This document shows, piece after piece, positions 1-6,768 of a DNA stretch of 20,094 nucleotides. Each line of letters starts with the position of its first letter. Within the stretch, counting starts at the first letter, position 1. The notes under the pieces were generated by a model, which searched no databases, was not told where the DNA came from, and saw nothing but the letters and a program-made list of their open reading frames with translations. This stretch comes from Thermodesulfobacteriota bacterium (GTDB lineage: Bacteria; Desulfobacterota; DSM-4660; Desulfatiglandales; Desulfatiglandaceae). Location: assembly GCA_028278625.1 (NCBI GenBank), contig JANQDY010000029.1, forward strand, positions 1 through 20,094. The letters run 5' to 3'. A program made the translations under genes and the position numbers.

Positions 1-75
1 CCGGTTTTGGTTAACGCCATGCGTGCATATTTCAAAGAACAGTCGCCTGATCTGGCCTGGATTTCACAGAATTAA
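1..75 (+). CDS. 3' end of an unidentified gene (partial)
   Basis: An open frame enters from the left edge and reads 24 codons, ending in residues DLAWISQN, before a TAA stop at 73-75. The start lies outside the window. The visible piece is too short to identify a family. It is the only plus-strand reading here with an unbroken frame from base 1, and the AT-rich DNA after it has no competing frame. It may equally be a chance open frame. Confidence 0.4.
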   Translation, partial: PVLVNAMRAYFKEQSPDLAWISQN

Positions 76-288
76 AAGAAACCCCGTGATCGCTTACGAT
101 TTGGTAGGTTTACCCATTGTATAACCCCCATTCGCAAAAAGTGATACTTATGGAACAAAATAATGAATTTTAGCTACCATATACCGGTAATGATTGCAAG
201 AAAAAAAAGACAATCCTTGGATCGCCTGAGATGACTAAATTTCACGCAATTCTTGCTGAAATTTTGAAATAATCTATACCGATCTGGG

Positions 289-489
289 TTATCGCAACCC
301 CTCACGAACCTGTCCATCTCCGTTCCCACCATCTTCATCAATCAGGAAAACCTTGCTGTCAACACCGGCCACGATAACGGCGCAATCTCTGTAATTGCCC
401 TGGTCGCTGGACGGCCAGAGCTTCACGTCCAGATCCCCGTATACGGTCATCAGCATTTGTAGGTGCTTGGTGAGTTCGCTTGCTTTCAT
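289..489 (-). CDS. Small conserved-type hypothetical protein, 66 aa
   Basis: A 66-residue acidic protein starting MKASELTKHLQ. It is followed by a 'YGDLDVKLW' strand, an 'AVIVAGVDSKVFLIDEDGG' strand pair and a polar tail. This layout (N-terminal helix with a SEL-type motif, then Asp-rich beta strands) resembles small phage- or plasmid-associated proteins that start M-K-x-S-E-L, but I cannot name a function. The start codon is 24 bp downstream of the stop of the HEPN-like gene on the same strand, so the two are probably co-transcribed. The ribosome binding site is weak (GAAAG-like), which fits translational coupling to the upstream gene. The downstream side (below 289) is AT-rich and empty. 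Confidence 0.6.
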   Translation of the reverse strand: MKASELTKHLQMLMTVYGDLDVKLWPSSDQGNYRDCAVIVAGVDSKVFLIDEDGGNGDGQVREGLR

Positions 490-513
490 GGGCGGCTTTC
501 TTTTTGGCTTTCT

Positions 514-975
514 TCAATCTAAAACAATCAATATGTCTTTCAGAAACTCCTCAGAAAGCTTTTTCATATCGTCAGCAATACTTTGAATATCGCCTGGAGA
601 AACCTGTTCAACGACAACCTCAAACCCTTTTCTTCTTGAAATAATATATTTTAGCCTGGTTGATGGATCTTCTGCGGTGCCAACGGCCCACACGGAATGA
701 AGCATAGTATTTCTATCTTGTTCAAGCTGGGATGCCTTTTTTATGTGTTGTTCGATTCTCCTCACAACATCAACGTGGTTATCCGCAAACTTTCGTTTCA
801 TTAGCGCAAGAGCTACGTCGCAGATTCTTGAAAAAGGCATTTTAGAGGTAAGAATCTGCCCTTTCCCTTGGTCTTCTGAATCGACAAGAGCCCACAAGAA
901 AAATGAAATATATACTTCCATCAATTGAAAGTTAACGGTTACTCTGCCTAACTGTTTTAAATGGTCATCTGTCAT
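514..975 (-). CDS. HEPN-like hypothetical protein, 153 aa
   Basis: An all-helical-looking protein of 153 residues. The frame can be extended to a TTG at 996, but I chose the ATG at 975 because AGGAAG lies six bases upstream. Helices run about 5-32 (LGRVTVNFQLMEVYISFFLWALV), 48-64, 68-95 and a C-terminal amphipathic helix 130-150. Residues 88-93 read R-N-T-M-L-H, which fits the R-x4-6-H signature (with a polar residue after R) of HEPN domains, many of which are RNases. The helix placement also fits HEPN. It sits directly upstream of the 66-aa gene. No MNT nucleotidyltransferase partner is visible, so this is not a recognisable HEPN/MNT toxin-antitoxin pair. It could be a non-catalytic HEPN-like protein. 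Confidence 0.65.
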   Translation of the reverse strand: MTDDHLKQLGRVTVNFQLMEVYISFFLWALVDSEDQGKGQILTSKMPFSRICDVALALMKRKFADNHVDVVRRIEQHIKKASQLEQDRNTMLHSVWAVGTAEDPSTRLKYIISRRKGFEVVVEQVSPGDIQSIADDMKKLSEEFLKDILIVLD

Positions 976-996
976 CAAGCTCTTCCTATAACGCAA

Positions 997-1327
997 CTCC
1001 CTTTTTATTTTTCATTATGTGGTTTACAAGGCAAACTGACCACCCAGGCAGGACCAACAAACAACGAAACGAACCATATACCTTAGAACAGCCAGGGCCG
1101 AAAAAGTCAACAATGAGCGATTGATTACAGAATAGTTATAATATCGGCCATGAAATTCTTGATTCTTTATTGATTGCCAATGGTTACGCATGGCACGAAA
1201 GCAAGATGGTTGGGGTGGAAAATCAATTGATCTGAAGGTTTTTCCGGCATCAATACGCGCCCGTGAGGGGTTTGAAAAATAACCCCATGTATGGGACAAT
1301 CAATCATCTGGAGAGAAGAGGGCTGAC
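997..1327. other. Gene-poor stretch holding repeat copy A
   Basis: No convincing coding frame on either strand. The open frames are low-complexity shadows without ribosome binding sites. Most of it (about 1022-1250) is one copy of the repeat described separately. The last ~75 bp form the leader of the 72-aa gene, with GAGAAGAG before its ATG. Confidence 0.6.
1022..1250 (+). repeat. Dispersed repeat, copy A (inverted partner of 1900-2120)
   Basis: This stretch aligns over roughly 220 bases with the reverse complement of 1900-2120. The longest exact block is 23 nt at 1102-1124, matching the reverse complement of 2026-2048. Further shared blocks in the same order are ACCACCCAG (1042-1050), CCTTAGAACAG, AAATTCTTGATT-like and GAAAGCAA with GTGGAAAAT-like. 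Both copies begin near TACAAG. Stop codons interrupt all frames, so it is not an intact gene. A shorter related copy lies near 4700-4765. The nature of the element is unknown. Confidence 0.75.
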
Positions 1328-1546
1328 ATGCCAAAAGGGAAAGCAACAAAAGCGCTTTACGATCTTCAAAAGGAATATGTCGAATTCATGTTCGGCAAAA
1401 ACCAATGTGACCATTGCCTGCACTTCATTGATGGTCGAAGGTGCAAGGCGTTTGATGAGATCCCCTATGAAATAATTGAAGGCGAGCATGATCACCGGGA
1501 ACCATTTCCGGGTGACAGGGGTATTCAGTTTGAGGCGAAGGATTGA
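1328..1546 (+). CDS. Small Cys-containing conserved hypothetical protein, 72 aa
   Basis: A 72-residue protein with a plausible Shine-Dalgarno (GAGAAGAG) before the ATG. The N-terminal 25 residues look helical (KATKALYDLQKEYVEFMF). They are followed by C-D-H-C-L-H-F and R-R-C-K-A-F, then an acidic 'DEIPYEIIEGEHDH' segment and a 'PFPGDRGIQFE' end. The CxxC...C, AF-x-IP-x-E-I, HDHR-x-P-x-GD-x-GIxFE pattern matches a widespread family of short bacterial proteins of unknown function; this is from memory of the pattern, not a search. The Cys/His set could bind a metal. The gene stands alone between two inverted copies of a ~220-bp repeat, so it may be cargo of, or stranded inside, an old element. 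Confidence 0.7.
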   Translation: MPKGKATKALYDLQKEYVEFMFGKNQCDHCLHFIDGRRCKAFDEIPYEIIEGEHDHREPFPGDRGIQFEAKD

Positions 1547-1899
1547 AGGATAATTTTCCGAGTCCGTAAAAAGGCCGGGCTCCCTTCCATGTTGAAAAGC
1601 CCCTTTCTCTGGTGCAAAAATCCGTTACAGCAACGGTCTTGTGACGGTACATTTGACGGTATCTTTAAAAATCTAACTTTCAAAGTCACATTAATTCAAA
1701 TAGTTAAGGTGTCTTTTAGGTAGCCGTCCCAGCACCAAGGGATTTCAATGGTTTATGGCTTTTGGCCGTAAACCTTTTTTGTTGAAGGACGCCGTCAAAC
1801 CTGGATTTGTCCCCACCCTGTCCCCACTTTTGCCATTAAATTGAGTGATGACACGTGAAGATAGTTGAGATAGCTTCCCTTCTGGACTGACGGCCAGGA

Positions 1900-2120
1900 A
1901 GCAAAAAGCGGCACCTCAACATCCATTTTCCAACTCAAAAACATGTTGCTTTCTGACCCATTGGAACATACTGGAATCAAAAAGAAATCAAGAATTCTGC
2001 AACCGAAGTCATAACTGGTTTGTACTCAATCGCTCATTGTTGACTTTTACCTCTCGGCCTGTTCTAAGGCATATGGTTTGTTTCCTTATTGTTCAGGCCT
2101 CTCTGGGTGGCTCGCTTGTA
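1900..2120 (-). repeat. Dispersed repeat, copy B (inverted partner of 1022-1250)
   Basis: The reverse complement aligns along its whole length with copy A, in the same block order, with scattered substitutions and small indels. The 23-nt exact block is at 2026-2048. The two copies face opposite ways and enclose about 0.65 kb containing the 72-aa gene. The divergence suggests an old duplication or an ancient element with long inverted ends. Confidence 0.75.
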
Positions 2121-2152
2121 TCATAGAACAAGCACATTCCAAGGAGATCGAT

Positions 2153-2347
2153 ATGATGAAAAATATGGCCACCCGTGTCTTCATGGTGGAGCTTTGCTTT
2201 CGTTTTTTGGGCTGTTGTTGAGCGTTTTGGAAGATCACCAGGACCAGCATAATAATCAATAATCGTGCTGGAGGGAATGCACCCGCCATTGCGCAACAGG
2301 TGGCCGAGGAGTCTTTCAGGGGTTCCCAGACGCAAGAGCAAGTATGA
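2153..2347 (+). pseudogene. Probable remnant of a small exported protein
   Basis: AAGGAG stands six bases before tandem ATG codons at 2153 and 2156, an excellent initiation site. The frame reads 22 codons (starting MMKNMATRVF, ending LGCC) and stops at TGA 2219-2221. It then stays open for 41 more codons to TGA 2345. A one-base shift at the six-T run near 2211 would instead give a hydrophobic signal-peptide-like end (GLLLSVLE) followed by an Asp/His/Gln stretch. Both readings suggest a broken gene that kept its start. A functional 22-aa peptide is possible but unsupported. Confidence 0.3.
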
Positions 2348-2469
2348 GGGGGGCGAAGATTACAGTGGCGCAGAGGAATGAGGGTCCCCGAAAATGGGGT
2401 AACCGTTTCCGGCCTTCCTCCCCAAAGCCCCATCGCATGTTGGACTCGCGGGAAATGACAATAGGGTGA

Positions 2470-3093
2470 TCATGGGCAATAGGTGCTGTACCCCACGAGG
2501 TATAGGTTGAGCGCCGACAACGAATAATCGTGCGTGAGGCCCGTCAGGTCATAGGGCATAGGGTCACATGGGAAATCGCAGTAGTAAAACCTGTAATTTA
2601 AGAAAGGCAAACCAGGGTCTTGGCCGATTGGGCTGCCAATTCCCCAGGGCGCAGTAGCATCCAACATAATCCAGTAGGTACCGGGCGCCAGGACTTCAGG
2701 GATCAGGAGTGGCACCCTCTGTTTGCCCTGTATCAGGCTCACTCCGGCTGGCGAAGTTCTGGCTATTGAGGTACCGGGTTCACCCCCGGCGTCAGCATAC
2801 AAAGCGAAGGTGGTCAATTCATCAGGGGCTGCAGGAACAAATCCAATAACTCCAATCGCCGTGATCTGGGCATAGCACGGAAGGTGTACTTGTAAACCGA
2901 GAAGAACATCAGTATCAATTTGAGACCCGGATTCAAATGGTACATTGTATCCCCACTCATCAGCTTCAATGTCCGTGTCCGGGGCGAAACCCGTAGGTTC
3001 AATGTCATCTCCGCATGATACCGCTGAGAGAAGCACAGTCAGGAGGGCCAGAAGAGAGATTGCCCTGGGTAGGTGCAGATCACATCTGCGCAT
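2470..3093 (-). CDS. Exported lipoprotein, 207 aa
   Basis: A strong ribosome binding site (AAGGAGG, eight bases from the ATG) fixes the start. Residues 10-26 are a hydrophobic signal ending in S-A-V-S-C, so Cys27 is the likely lipid-modified residue. After an acidic linker (GDDIEPTGFAPDTDIEADE) comes one beta-rich domain, about residues 45-205. Its motifs are 'TTFALYAD-GGEPGTSIA', 'GKQRVPLLIPEVLAPGTYWIMLDA' and a closing 'SLSALNLYLVGY'. The 'ALY-x-D-xx-G-x-PG' plus 'L-x-G-TYWI' pattern is typical of secreted beta-sandwich domains of unknown function in deltaproteobacteria and myxobacteria. Several Cys residues (including YYCDFPCDP and the penultimate residue) could form disulfides in the periplasm. 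No enzymatic motif is visible. It is probably a surface or periplasmic structural or binding lipoprotein. Confidence 0.75.
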   Translation of the reverse strand: MRRCDLHLPRAISLLALLTVLLSAVSCGDDIEPTGFAPDTDIEADEWGYNVPFESGSQIDTDVLLGLQVHLPCYAQITAIGVIGFVPAAPDELTTFALYADAGGEPGTSIARTSPAGVSLIQGKQRVPLLIPEVLAPGTYWIMLDATAPWGIGSPIGQDPGLPFLNYRFYYCDFPCDPMPYDLTGLTHDYSLSALNLYLVGYSTYCP

Positions 3094-3179
3094 GGTTAAA
3101 CCTCCTTGTGGGAATTTCGGTATCCGTCCAGAAGACGGATTGGCATTTTTCCGAAAAACATGAGATTGCGTGGATGGCT

Positions 3180-3389
3180 TCAGACGGCTTCATAATCTCC
3201 GCGGCTCCCTCCTCTCGCAATCAGACCCCCTTTACCAAATAGTACTGTGGTGCTTGCGACCGGCTTAACGTCGCCAGAACCATAGTTCAAAATGCTATCC
3301 CCCGAGGAATCCACAACTCTCCCACCATATTGTCCCACAAGGTTTGCTATGGCTGTTCGATACGTCGTAGTGGTGCGGATGGTTTCATT
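3180..3389 (-). pseudogene. Fragment of a class III adenylate/guanylate cyclase
   Basis: This minus-strand frame opens after a TAG at 3392-3390 and ends at a TGA at 3182-3180, with no start codon suited to the family. Its first ~40 residues read NETIRT-x4-YRTAIANLVGQ then YGGRVVDSSGDSILNYGS. This follows the class III cyclase catalytic-domain pattern 'e-TIRTL-AYR-ii--LV-qhGGRVVdsPGDniLaef-S', including the conserved GRVV-D-S-x-GD. Similarity then stops and the last ~30 residues do not match. The catalytic metal-binding Asp of the 'D-x-x-GY' strand that should precede it is absent. It is a broken gene lying between two lipoprotein genes. The family assignment rests on motif recall. Confidence 0.55.
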
Positions 3390-3481
3390 CTAAAAAGCCG
3401 ATGAGGCCGGGGGATTGCCACATCGCTGGCGCTCTTCGCAATGTCCAGAATTTGTGTGATCGTATCTATGTGAACCTCTAC

Positions 3482-4420
3482 TTACCGCCGGTACAATTTG
3501 AAGCAACGGTGAAAGCAGATTTTGTAACCCGCTACACATTGCGCACAATACTTGTTACGAGTTGCCATATCACGGAACTTGACCCCCACGCCCATGCAGT
3601 TATGTTTGACTTTTTGGCACAGAAAGATACACCTGGTTCGATTAGATATGGCTATACTTATTGAATCGGGGCTGTTTTCTTGCTCTCCGGACCCGTCCCA
3701 CATTGTACTCGTCATGACACTCGTTCCCAATACTGTGGCCTCCAGATCAAGCCACCCAAGCACAAACAAGTATGCTTGGCCTCCCTGGATGACTCCGGCA
3801 GGTATCGTGTATTCATATTGGTCTTCAAGGAAATCAGAAGAATAGCTGATGTCTTCGTCACTCCCGATATAAAGGACCTGAAAATGTGTGCATGGCTCCC
3901 CTCCGGCCCATTCCATTTGGACCTCCTGGCCTGGGAGCAGAACCGCATCCGGTTGGGGCTCAATCAACGTGATCCTCTTCGGTACTACACCTGAACTGGA
4001 GTGCAACACACAGCCGGGACATCCTGTCGCTTCGAAATTCAAGGCTTCTCCTTCATTGACGTCCAGGCACTCCAGAAAGTAGTAGGGAAGATAGTCCCCG
4101 CTCGGCCCCCCATTTACGGTCTGGTCGCCGGGGTCAGACAAGACCTCCTCCTGTTCCTCAGTCAGGTCTTCGTCCACGAAAAGGCCGACATTCATGGGCT
4201 CATTGTTCAATAGGAGTATGAGATCGGACAAAATCCTTTCGTCCTGATCCATGACCAACGCGAAGGCGGAAGGGCTATCGTCATCGACCGACACAAATGC
4301 CTGCACGAAGCGGTCCTTGACCTGAGGAGGTGCCGAATTGTCGGAATCCCCGGTGCACGAAATGAGGAGACAGATACATCCGAGGGCTCCAAGCAAAACC
4401 AAATAGCGTGTTCTTTTCAT
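3482..4420 (-). CDS. Exported lipoprotein with an atypical Cys-rich C-terminal tail, 312 aa
   Basis: I start at the ATG at 4420, which has GAGGTG six bases upstream. An upstream in-frame GTG (4429) lies inside that ribosome binding site. Residues 1-21 form a signal sequence ending L-L-I-S-C, with Cys22 as the lipidation site. Residues 25-140 are acidic (SVDDDSPSAFALVMDQDERILSD, LTEEQEEVLSD). Residues ~145-240 look like an Ig/fibronectin-like domain ('RITLIEPQPDAVLLPGQEVQMEWAGG' ... 'YEYTIPAGVI' ... 'AYLFVLGW'). The last 49 residues (about 264-312) change character. They are basic with seven Cys spaced C-x3-C, C, C-x2-C, C-x3-C, which is unusual for an outer-membrane lipoprotein. This tail may be read-through into foreign DNA, since a cyclase remnant continues just beyond the stop in the same frame. 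Role unknown. Confidence 0.7.
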   Translation of the reverse strand: MKRTRYLVLLGALGCICLLISCTGDSDNSAPPQVKDRFVQAFVSVDDDSPSAFALVMDQDERILSDLILLLNNEPMNVGLFVDEDLTEEQEEVLSDPGDQTVNGGPSGDYLPYYFLECLDVNEGEALNFEATGCPGCVLHSSSGVVPKRITLIEPQPDAVLLPGQEVQMEWAGGEPCTHFQVLYIGSDEDISYSSDFLEDQYEYTIPAGVIQGGQAYLFVLGWLDLEATVLGTSVMTSTMWDGSGEQENSPDSISIAISNRTRCIFLCQKVKHNCMGVGVKFRDMATRNKYCAQCVAGYKICFHRCFKLYRR

Positions 4421-4815
4421 CTCGTCCACCTCTGTGTTTTGCGTTGAAAGGTTTCTCTGCTACACACGCCGGCGACTGGCTGAATTCACACATAAAAAGT
4501 CAGGATCGGATGAATACCAAAACGATTCGTAAGCTGCAGTGATGTTGAAGGGACATTCGCATGGACATCATAACTGTGTTTTCTCTACCACGAAGATAAA
4601 ATATCCCCTTATATGGCGGCATGTCAATAAAAAGAATGAGTGCTCTTAATATCCTTGCTGAGTTTATGTAAATAGTCGAGTTCATTCAGCACGTTCCAGG
4701 ATATCTCTGGCGGGAAAGCAAGAAGATCTGGGGTGGAAAAAGTGCTCTGGAAGTGTATTTTACGGATTGTGCGGATATTACGGAGAGGATTTGAAATGTT
4801 AATGCTGTTCGTTCT
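4421..4815. other. Gene-poor stretch with partial repeat copy C
   Basis: AT-rich, with no supported gene. It should contain the promoter of the 312-aa lipoprotein (minus strand, from 4421 upward), but I see no clear -35/-10 pair. The 4700-4765 part resembles the dispersed repeat (separate entry). Confidence 0.5.
4700..4765 (+). repeat. Dispersed repeat, partial copy C
   Basis: GAAAGCAAGA (4714-4723) followed by TGGGGTGGAAAA (4729-4740) matches copy A at 1197-1206 and 1211-1222 with spacing differing by one base. Flanking bases are also similar (ATCTCTGGCGG against ACGCATGGCAC, and CTGGAAGTGTATTTTACGG against CTGAAGGTTTTTCCGG). Only the distal third of the element is recognisable. It is in the same orientation as copy A. 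Confidence 0.5.
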
Positions 4816-5166
4816 TCATAGCGGCGTCAGCTCCAGTGAACGGTCGTTGAACTTGTTTTTCCATTTCCGAATAAGGACTTTCAACATGTCCATAGCGTGA
4901 TTTGCTTTTCCTTTTAAGTCGATTTCGCACACCGTCACGTTATGGTCTCCCACATCAACGACGACTTCACACGGCCCCTGATCGATCGTTTGTTTGTCAA
5001 AAACGGAATACAGTTCATAGTATTCGCCTTTAAAAAAGGGCATAAAATACCCCTTTGCACGAAAGGTATTTCTTATGTCAGCAATGATTACTGGCTGGAT
5101 TGTCCTCCATTGGTTCTTATCGAATTGCAGAGAATATTTCGTTCCGCGTGCCCTTATTCTATCCAT
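4816..5166 (-). CDS. Hypothetical protein, 116 aa
   Basis: A soluble 116-residue protein with mixed alpha/beta character. Its segments are a basic N-terminus (MDRIRARGTKYSLQFDKNQW), 'TIQPVIIADIRNTFRAKGYFMPF', 'EYYELYSVFDKQ', 'PCEVVVDVGDHNVTVCEIDLKGKANHAMDMLKVLIRKWKN' and a short polar end. No signal peptide, membrane segment or catalytic motif is visible, and I do not recognise the family. The frame is clean and its hydrophobic pattern is protein-like, with AGGGGA about ten bases before the ATG as a fair ribosome binding site. It stands alone, flanked by gene-poor DNA, and is not clearly in an operon. Confidence 0.6.
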   Translation of the reverse strand: MDRIRARGTKYSLQFDKNQWRTIQPVIIADIRNTFRAKGYFMPFFKGEYYELYSVFDKQTIDQGPCEVVVDVGDHNVTVCEIDLKGKANHAMDMLKVLIRKWKNKFNDRSLELTPL

Positions 5167-5443
5167 GTCGTTCTGGTCCCCTAAAGTGATAGTTACAGGG
5201 ATAGGCTTACATTAACACCATGCATTCAGCACGTCAAGTGCTCTTACGCCGTAGATAGGGTTTGAAACATGTTCAGTGGGAAATGCGACTGGCTGGATGT
5301 GAAGACAATAAGGAATCCAGGTAGGAGTCCCAATGGAAAAGGCGGAACCACCCCCACCCCCGAATTCCTCAGATGGGTTAGCCAATATACGGCGAGCCCT
5401 TTTTTTCTGAAAATGAAACGCTATGAAAAGGGATTCGGCGCCA

Positions 5444-5773
5444 TTATTCGCCGATATTTTTGTCGCTCTTGTTCTGGGATTCCTCTTGTTTGATTGCCTG
5501 TTGCCGTCGGTTGCCGTAGATGATGCCGATGGGCAGCAAGATGCTGTATGGAATCCACACGAACCAACGGTACGGATTGGGTAATGCGAAAAGTAACCCG
5601 AGGAAGGTCAAGGTTGCGATCCAGCACACCGCTGCCGACTGGACCATGAAGGAACGCTCGCGCGGCCCGTTCGTGTTTTTGATGCTGAAATAGGTTCCGA
5701 CGACTCCGCCAGCAAGGCCGATAACACCGCCAAAGATTCCGCCGATCCATCCCCACATGGTTCCAGTGTTCAT
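5444..5773 (-). CDS. Small conserved-type membrane protein, 109 aa
   Basis: AGGAGG five to six bases before the ATG at 5773 sets the start. The frame extends further upstream to 5914, but through a 10-base C run and without a good initiation site. Three membrane segments are visible: residues 9-30 (Gly-rich, WIGGIFGGVIGLAGGVVGTYF), 45-65 and 68-87. The first loop 'SIKNTNGPRERSF' and the exit 'YGNRRQQAIKQEE' carry positive charges, and the C-terminal ~20 residues are a soluble polar tail. The Gly-zipper first helix plus 'SIKNT-x-GPRER-F' looks like a recurring family of uncharacterised inner-membrane proteins. No transport or enzymatic motif is present. Confidence 0.75.
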   Translation of the reverse strand: MNTGTMWGWIGGIFGGVIGLAGGVVGTYFSIKNTNGPRERSFMVQSAAVCWIATLTFLGLLFALPNPYRWFVWIPYSILLPIGIIYGNRRQQAIKQEESQNKSDKNIGE

Positions 5774-6206
5774 CCTATCCTCCTTCTCCCGGAACGCTAG
5801 CCATGCCTGGTTGTCCACGGCTTTGCCGGGTGTTCCCCACTCATAAGGTTCAAGAAGGATCGTATTACCCCCCCCCCGCATTCCGGTATTCCGGACGAAT
5901 GACAAATGGGCCATATATGCTCTGTTTTTGACAACATAAACCGTTCCGCGTTACCTTTCCGGGAACAGAAAGGGGCGGTAGGTTCATGAAACAACGGAGA
6001 ACGACCCCGCTCTTGTTGGCGGATGAGCGTGCCTTTTTCCACGGGTAGCACCAGGCCAATGGCTCTCCATCTCATTTTGGGAGATGAATTGCCAAGCGGG
6101 TTTAAGGGCGATGACCATCTGTGCAATCAAATGCCAAACATTCAGTATGCTGGCACAGAAACAAGGCCGTTGGCAAGAAGGTAAAATTCATTGATGATAA
6201 TCACAT
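5774..6206. other. Gene-poor stretch upstream of the membrane protein gene
   Basis: Overlapping open frames exist on the minus strand (5797-6126 and 5865-6059), but none has a good initiation site or recognisable protein pattern. A C10 tract crosses them. The stretch should contain the promoter of the 109-aa membrane protein. Confidence 0.5.
5868..5877. repeat. Homopolymer tract, 10 C (10 G on the minus strand)
   Basis: Ten consecutive C lie 95 bp upstream of the membrane protein start (minus strand). G/C runs of this length are slippage-prone, and in other bacteria they act as phase-variation sites. Here the tract lies in the leader or in the open frame extending upstream of the gene. Confidence 0.7.
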
Positions 6207-6500
6207 CTATAGGGGTCTTTCGAAATATTCGTCCCTTTCGGTTCTCCAGAATTCCGGAACAGTCTCTTTTACCTCTAATATTGACTCCCAGCCCACATTA
6301 AGCTGGCCGAAAACCTCCTTCAATGTTTCGGCGGCCGTCGCTCTCCAAAGGCAATAGCGAACGCCCTCCCGCCTATTATACCAAGTCCGTTCCCATAGGC
6401 ATTTTTCCACGTTGGCCAGTTCTTTCCAATTGTCCTCCACTTCACTCCAACTGATATCCGTATCTTTGTGAACTACCATGAATTTTAACATCGTAGCCAT
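6207..6500 (-). CDS. DUF4242-like small alpha/beta protein, 97 aa
   Basis: AAGGAGGAG precedes the ATG at 6500 with normal spacing. An alternative ATG three codons on would begin MLKFMVVHK. The layout is a strand (MLKFMVVHKDTDI), a helix (SWSEVEDNWKELANVEKC), a strand (LWERTWYNRREGVRYCLWRA), a helix (TAAETLKEVFGQLN) and a strand (ILEVKETVPEFW). This is a single ferredoxin-like fold, and the His in 'VVH', the 'GVRYCLW' strand and the 'WESI-x-EV' end recall the DUF4242 / SCO4226 nickel-binding-like family. That assignment rests on pattern memory. A cytoplasmic small-molecule- or metal-binding role is possible, but nothing in the neighbourhood indicates a ligand. Confidence 0.7.
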   Translation of the reverse strand: MATMLKFMVVHKDTDISWSEVEDNWKELANVEKCLWERTWYNRREGVRYCLWRATAAETLKEVFGQLNVGWESILEVKETVPEFWRTERDEYFERPL

Positions 6501-6768
6501 TTTTTGATCTCCTCCTTTTCATACGATTTCCCTGAGCCATTGCGGTTTTCTTGTAGGCCGCATAATGTTCCCCTATCTCCTTTACCGCTTTTTGAAGCGT
6601 TTATTGGAGCCCAGGATCCATCGGCAGCCGAGGACTCTTGCCAATAGCACTTAGTCGCGGATGCCTCATCTCACCAAGAAGTACCGATCTTATTCCTCCA
6701 TAGCATGGTTTTGGGAATCTGATGGTGTTGTTGAGCAATTTCCGAGATTCTAAATATAAGGAACTTGT

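Larger units (their letters stand above)
1547..2469. other. Long gene-poor stretch with repeat copy B and a decayed small ORF
   Basis: About 920 bp without an intact gene. The 1550-1890 part has no frame I can support. Repeat copy B follows (1900-2120), then a short frame with a perfect ribosome binding site that breaks after 22 codons (2153-2347). The remaining ~120 bp before the lipoprotein stop contains a short CCCC-GAAAAT-GGGG hairpin near 2385-2399 without a T-run, so I do not call it a terminator. Confidence 0.55.

Noticed and set aside
1022..2120. Repeats A and B as integron attC sites
   Set aside because: The copies face opposite directions, the genes between and around them are not all in one orientation, and I see no paired RYYYAAC/GTTRRRY core ends.
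2219..2221. In-frame TGA in the 2153-2347 frame as a selenocysteine codon
   Set aside because: The codon follows Cys-Cys in a frame with no known selenoprotein family, and I could not see a convincing SECIS hairpin just after it. A frameshift or decay explains it more simply.
4683..5234. 12-bp direct repeat CATTCAGCACGT at 4683-4694 and 5223-5234 flanking the 116-aa gene
   Set aside because: About a dozen chance pairs of identical 12-mers are expected in 20 kb, and the flanking bases do not extend the match. It is not evidence of an att site or target duplication.
5269..5493. Plus-strand 74-aa frame before the membrane protein gene
   Set aside because: It overlaps the 3' end of the well-supported minus-strand membrane protein, lacks a Shine-Dalgarno sequence and is rich in low-complexity Pro/Thr/Gly codons.
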